In this document: positions 30,154-33,611 of the stretch, piece after piece
How positions within the stretch are numbered: the stretch's first letter is position 1
How the letters are laid out: every line of letters starts with the position of its first letter
From: Bdellovibrionales bacterium
GTDB lineage: Bacteria > Bdellovibrionota > Bdellovibrionia > Bdellovibrionales > UBA1609
Length of the DNA stretch: 33,611 nt
NCBI GenBank assembly: GCA_020850475.1
Contig: JADZEO010000085.1
Location: 1 to 33,611, forward strand
Direction of reading: 5' to 3'
Translations under genes and position numbers: made by a program
The notes under the pieces: generated by a model
Told to the model about the DNA's origin: nothing
The model's input: only the letters and a program-made list of their open reading frames with translations
Database searches by the model: none

Positions 30154-31275
30154 TTACTTCTGACGGTTGGTCATCTCTTTTAGGGTCGAAAACGGACGGG
30201 CCGTGCGACCGTGATGGTGTTGGCGAAGCCCACCGATCTTGCGAATTCTCTCCTCGGCCAAGCGATCGGCCGCGCGATGCGTAGCAATATTGTCCCGCTT
30301 GGAGATTTGGAAAACATTCATCAGGTTATCATAGACCTGATTGGTCTTTTCAAATGCGCGGTCTGAAGAGTAGCCCTCGAGCTCAACAAAGACGTTCATA
30401 AGGCCACCGGCATTAATGACGTAGTCTGGGGCGTACAAAATTCCCATTTCCATGAGGTTGTCGCCATGACGGTATTCCGCCAACTGGTTATTGGCTCCGC
30501 CAGCCACAACCTTACACTTTAGTTTCGGAAGAGTTTCGTCGTTGATAATCGCTCCCAAGGCACAAGGTGCAAGCACGTCACAATCACTGGTGACAATCTC
30601 CTCAGGGCCAATCACTTTTGCGCCATAGCGACTCGCCATGGCCTTGGTTTTCTCCGTATCGATGTCGGCCACGGTTACAATGGCCCCTTCCTTCACCAGG
30701 TACTCCACCAAGTGCGAACCCACATTGCCTAAGCCTTGAACCGCCACGCGAACCCCTTGCAAGCTGTCAGTTCCCAATTTGGTCTTCACCGCGGCTTTAA
30801 TGCCCATCAGCGTACCGTGCGCGGTGTAGGGGCTTGGATCACCTGAGCCACCCAACGCCACCGGGATGCCCGTCACATAGGGAGTTTCCATAAAAACATA
30901 CTCCATATCGTGAACGGTCGTTCCCACGTCTTCTGCCGTGATGTACTTACCCTTGAGCGAGTTAACATAAGCTCCAAAAGCCCGAAACAAAGCTTCGCTT
31001 TTGTCTTTCTTAGGGTTTCCCATAATGACGGCTTTGCCGCCGCCCAAATTCAACCCAGCGGCGGACGCTTTGTAAGTCATCCCCTTGGACAAGCGGAGGA
31101 CGTCGATGAGGGCGTCCTGCTCGGTGGCATAGGTCCACATCCGGGTGCCACCCAAGGCAGGGCCCAGAGAGGTGTTATGAATGGCGATAATGGCCTTTAA
31201 ACCGACCTCACGATTATGACAAAAAATCACTTCTTCGTGGTCGCCGTGTTTCTCAATGAGCTCAAAAGTAAACAT
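30154..31275 (-). CDS. ldh: Leucine (Leu/Phe/Val-type) dehydrogenase
   Basis: 373 residues. GPALGGTRMW (38-47) and GLNLGGGKAVI (74-84, with Lys81 as catalytic lysine) are typical; the NAD site is GLGNVG (181-186). Glu/Leu/Phe/Val dehydrogenases oxidatively deaminate the amino acid to the 2-oxo acid with NAD. The length and GGGKAVI block favour the branched-chain or phenylalanine type over glutamate. Residues after about 350 (QHHHGRTARPFS) are a short extension. ATG 31275 has GGGAG 6 nt upstream; the frame opens at 31311. Useful for an organism that feeds on amino acids (inference). Separated from the yfgM-like gene by 100 nt and its own promoter. Confidence 0.9.
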   Translation of the reverse strand: MFTFELIEKHGDHEEVIFCHNREVGLKAIIAIHNTSLGPALGGTRMWTYATEQDALIDVLRLSKGMTYKASAAGLNLGGGKAVIMGNPKKDKSEALFRAFGAYVNSLKGKYITAEDVGTTVHDMEYVFMETPYVTGIPVALGGSGDPSPYTAHGTLMGIKAAVKTKLGTDSLQGVRVAVQGLGNVGSHLVEYLVKEGAIVTVADIDTEKTKAMASRYGAKVIGPEEIVTSDCDVLAPCALGAIINDETLPKLKCKVVAGGANNQLAEYRHGDNLMEMGILYAPDYVINAGGLMNVFVELEGYSSDRAFEKTNQVYDNLMNVFQISKRDNIATHRAADRLAEERIRKIGGLRQHHHGRTARPFSTLKEMTNRQK

Positions 31276-31409
31276 TGACCTCTCCCGGTTAAGGACGTCC
31301 TGGGTGCACAAAAAATGTCAAAAGATGCGCCCGACAACTTAGAAACTTGGCCCCAATGGTTCAAGGAAAAAGTGAGGAAGAGGTTAAGCTCACTTAAGAA
31401 AATCTCTGC

Positions 31410-31535
31410 TCACTGAGTCAGAGTTGAAATCGCCAACCCCACGAGCACCACCTGTGTAAACAAAAACCAGACCAAAACCTGGCGAATTATTCGCTGGCGT
31501 CGGTCATTAAAAGTGGGGCCTTTAGGATGCTTCAT
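31410..31535 (-). CDS. 41-residue single-helix membrane protein
   Basis: A short frame from ATG 31535 to TGA 31410, preceded by GAGG 4-5 nt away. The N-terminus is basic (KHPKGPTFNDRRQRIIRQ), then one hydrophobic helix (VLVWFLFTQVVLVGLAI) and a short tail. This positive-inside layout, with a good ribosome-binding site and the gap between two minus-strand genes, supports a real small protein. Function unknown. The rest of the 31276-31679 gap shows no other gene. An alternative is chance, but hydrophobic content after Arg-rich starts is rarely random. Confidence 0.55.
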   Translation of the reverse strand: MKHPKGPTFNDRRQRIIRQVLVWFLFTQVVLVGLAISTLTQ

Positions 31536-31679
31536 ACCACCTCTTCGGCAAGTATTTCAGCGAGTTAAATAGAGTATTTCTGCCACCACTTGATGCCGCA
31601 AAAGTCGTTTGGAATTTCCGGCACTTGGCTACCTACGGGGGTGAGATTTGCCCCCCATCGCCCCGGGGTTGCTGGAAAT

Positions 31680-33461
31680 CTAGCTGGCCTGAATTTGAAA
31701 CAAGGCATCACGAGTGGGCCAATATCCTCGCCGGGTGTTTTCGTTAACTGAAGCGACGATGGATTCGATTGCGGCATAGTCGCCTGTCACAATGGATTGA
31801 ATACTCCGACGGCGAAACTCATCCATACTGAGACCGCTGAGTTTTCCCATCAACATCCAGTCATCGGTGATGTTGAGTGGCACCCCACGGGCCTCGAGTT
31901 GTTGGATCAACTGATCGCACTGAGCGAGGGATTCACGGTAAGGCTGGTTCCCCGTGGTTTGATCCAAGGGAGCGAGTAAAGCGCGTGGCCGGTGCAAACT
32001 AAAATCAATCTCGGCATATTGTCGTAAGTAAGTATCGCGCTCGCCCAGCTGAAAACCAAAACGCCCGGGGTCGCGATACCAGGCCGTGTTCGGCAAAACC
32101 AAACTCGGCACAACCATGACACTGCCGTGATCCGTCGTGAGCCCCGCATAAGCATCCGCGATGTACCCCACCATTTCTTGCTCCAAATCGGCTCGCTGCT
32201 GAGGTGCGGGATACATCCAACTGGTGGTGGTGTAGAGTCCCTGCCGCAGGCATTCCTTGACGAGATTTTTAGCTCGCGCCACATCTTGTCGTTTGTTAAA
32301 CATTTGCTCCAACACAAAGGTGTCGAGCGTTTCCATACCAATGAAGATCCCCACCATCCCGGTGGCAATCAGCCGATCTAAGACTTGGGGGTTGGTCATG
32401 TTCACGGAGCCATAGCAGGAATAGTGTATATTCAATTGAGCTCGCTCAATTTCATCCGCGAGCTTTAATAAGAATTTTTGGGGCGTATTAGACCCAGTTA
32501 AGCGAAAGGCCGAAGCCCCGAACCACTTCTGCAACTTTCCCATCAAGGCCACGACCCGGGACGGATCAAAACAGCGCACCTGATTACCATTGATTGTGGG
32601 GTGGATACAAAAGTGACAGGAATTGGGGCATCCTCGAGATTCATCCAGCTGAAAGACCAAGGTCTTTTGATCTCTTTCATATAGGGCTGGATAGACCTCC
32701 TCCGAATAGTCCGGGTCCGGAAGCTCGTTCAGCACGCTTGGCCACTGAGGCGGCTGGTTTCTTAGCCTCCCGCTGGAATCCCTAAAGCTCAGTCCCGCCA
32801 CAGCTTCAAGCGGCCCCTGACGGCTGAGCGCCTGAGCCAATGCCACGATGGACAACTCCGCTTCGCCATCAAGAAGGTAGTCAAACTCGGGATAAAGACG
32901 GTGGTACGCGGAGCCCAAAATGCGAACTAGTGGCCCACCCCCCACAAACGGAGTATCGACTCCAAGTTGTCTGAGGCGGCGAACCACTTCGAGGGTGAGT
33001 CGCTGTCCTCCCCCCGAATAGAGCTTGAATCCCAAAAATAATGGACGCTCTCGCGCTATCTTGGCCGCGAGCTCACGCGCTACTTCATGCATCAATTTTT
33101 CTTGGTGCGTCTGGACCACCTGATCCAGGCGGATCCACTCACGGACGGCAGTATCATTTTCCTTCGGACGGCCCCCAGCAGCAATCTCGCCAATCAGTTG
33201 ATACATCCGATTGCCGACTTCCGGAGCAATGAGCTGCGAACAAAAGCGGACGGTTTGAAAATCAAGTATTTGCGCGCGAAACCCATGGGCGACCAGACTT
33301 CCCGCGAGAGAGGCCAGGGAATTGTCGGGATTAAATGAACTCGGTGAACAGGGTGTCCCGAACAAATTGACCAGCCAAATAAAGTCTTTTCCAGTTTTGC
33401 TCTGCACCACTGATTTGGCTCCAATGATTTCTGTTGGTCTCCTATCGGGTTCAACCTTCAA
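31680..33461 (-). CDS. B12-binding-domain radical SAM protein
   Basis: 593 residues. Residues about 27-215 are Rossmann-like and match the cobalamin-binding domain (SLASLAGSLVAHGF, FLGFKLYSGGG, PFVGGGPL, DYLLDGEAE); the DxHxxG ligand motif is not obvious. The radical SAM core begins at about 270 with CPNSCHFC (Cys278, Cys282, Cys285) for the 4Fe-4S cluster, followed by TGSNTPQKFL and GIFIGMETLD. Similar proteins do methylations, ring rearrangements or hopanoid, porphyrin and lipid modifications; the substrate cannot be told. Start uncertain: TTG 33461 has no clear ribosome-binding site, and GTG near 33410 with GGAG upstream would still keep the domain. Confidence 0.88.
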   Translation of the reverse strand: MKVEPDRRPTEIIGAKSVVQSKTGKDFIWLVNLFGTPCSPSSFNPDNSLASLAGSLVAHGFRAQILDFQTVRFCSQLIAPEVGNRMYQLIGEIAAGGRPKENDTAVREWIRLDQVVQTHQEKLMHEVARELAAKIARERPLFLGFKLYSGGGQRLTLEVVRRLRQLGVDTPFVGGGPLVRILGSAYHRLYPEFDYLLDGEAELSIVALAQALSRQGPLEAVAGLSFRDSSGRLRNQPPQWPSVLNELPDPDYSEEVYPALYERDQKTLVFQLDESRGCPNSCHFCIHPTINGNQVRCFDPSRVVALMGKLQKWFGASAFRLTGSNTPQKFLLKLADEIERAQLNIHYSCYGSVNMTNPQVLDRLIATGMVGIFIGMETLDTFVLEQMFNKRQDVARAKNLVKECLRQGLYTTTSWMYPAPQQRADLEQEMVGYIADAYAGLTTDHGSVMVVPSLVLPNTAWYRDPGRFGFQLGERDTYLRQYAEIDFSLHRPRALLAPLDQTTGNQPYRESLAQCDQLIQQLEARGVPLNITDDWMLMGKLSGLSMDEFRRRSIQSIVTGDYAAIESIVASVNENTRRGYWPTRDALFQIQAS

Positions 33462-33568
33462 ATCTTGAGTAACAAAAATTATTTTTGGTGGACGACATCA
33501 AGAAATCTAATTTGCTACCGATGAACTCCCACAATCGGCGAGTAATCCGCGATTCACAGGAGGCGTTG

Positions 33569-33611
33569 ATGGAGTATCAATATGTTATTCTCCCGACTCA
33601 CCTAGATAAAA
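33569..33611 (+). CDS. Start of a gene running off the right edge
   Basis: ATG 33569 follows AGGAGG by 5 nt, the best ribosome-binding site in this part of the window. Only 14 residues are visible (MEYQYVILPTHLDK) and there is no stop, so the product cannot be named. The 107-bp spacer to the divergent radical SAM gene holds a short palindrome AAAAATTATTTTT but no clear promoter. Confidence 0.6.
   Translation, partial: MEYQYVILPTHLDK

Overview
The window looks like chromosome of a Bdellovibrionota (Bdellovibrio-like) predatory or near-predatory bacterium. This is an inference from gene content: many secreted and lipidated proteins of unknown family, several cell-wall hydrolases, three PilZ (c-di-GMP receptor) proteins, a Ser/Thr kinase with a periplasmic PEGA-like tail, and mixed ATG/GTG/TTG starts at roughly 50-55% GC. 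No rRNA, tRNA, CRISPR array, insertion sequence or phage gene was seen.

Layout. 1-4110 is mostly minus strand: a truncated PGM1-like ATP-grasp ligase relative, a candidate structured RNA on the plus strand (751-947), a TPR/winged-helix regulator and a secreted protein. 4117-4607 is a gene-free gap with operator-like repeats and an orphan intrinsic terminator. 4608-12939 is a plus-strand run: MepA-like endopeptidase lipoprotein, thioredoxin-like lipoprotein, PilZ protein behind a near-ideal sigma-54 promoter, SleB-like wall hydrolase, PEGA-type Ser/Thr kinase, and two small secreted proteins. 12989-14527 (minus) is a very acidic double-LysM lipoprotein. Next comes a structured gap with a minus-strand terminator and a sigma-28-like promoter that drives a secreted lipoprotein gene. 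A GNAT acetyltransferase, probably leaderless, and an isoaspartyl peptidase/asparaginase follow.

18182-22565 is the most unusual block. Four plus-strand genes, tightly coupled behind one strong promoter, encode PilZ, PilZ, a membrane protein that resembles an M50 peptidase without its active site and carries two cyclic-nucleotide-binding domains, and a CPBP intramembrane protease. I propose that this is a nucleotide-second-messenger-controlled intramembrane protease module.

22588-26535 holds a secreted small protein, a subtilase lipoprotein, a degenerate PTPS/QueD-like protein and an MpaA-like carboxypeptidase lipoprotein. 26623-30051 (minus) is a likely operon that reads YfgM-like, BamB, a lipoprotein, apt, cdd; it couples outer-membrane assembly with nucleobase salvage. 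30154-33461 (minus) carries leucine-type dehydrogenase, a 41-residue membrane protein and a B12-binding radical SAM protein. A new plus-strand gene starts at the right edge.

All functional calls rest on motifs read by eye. No database search was run.
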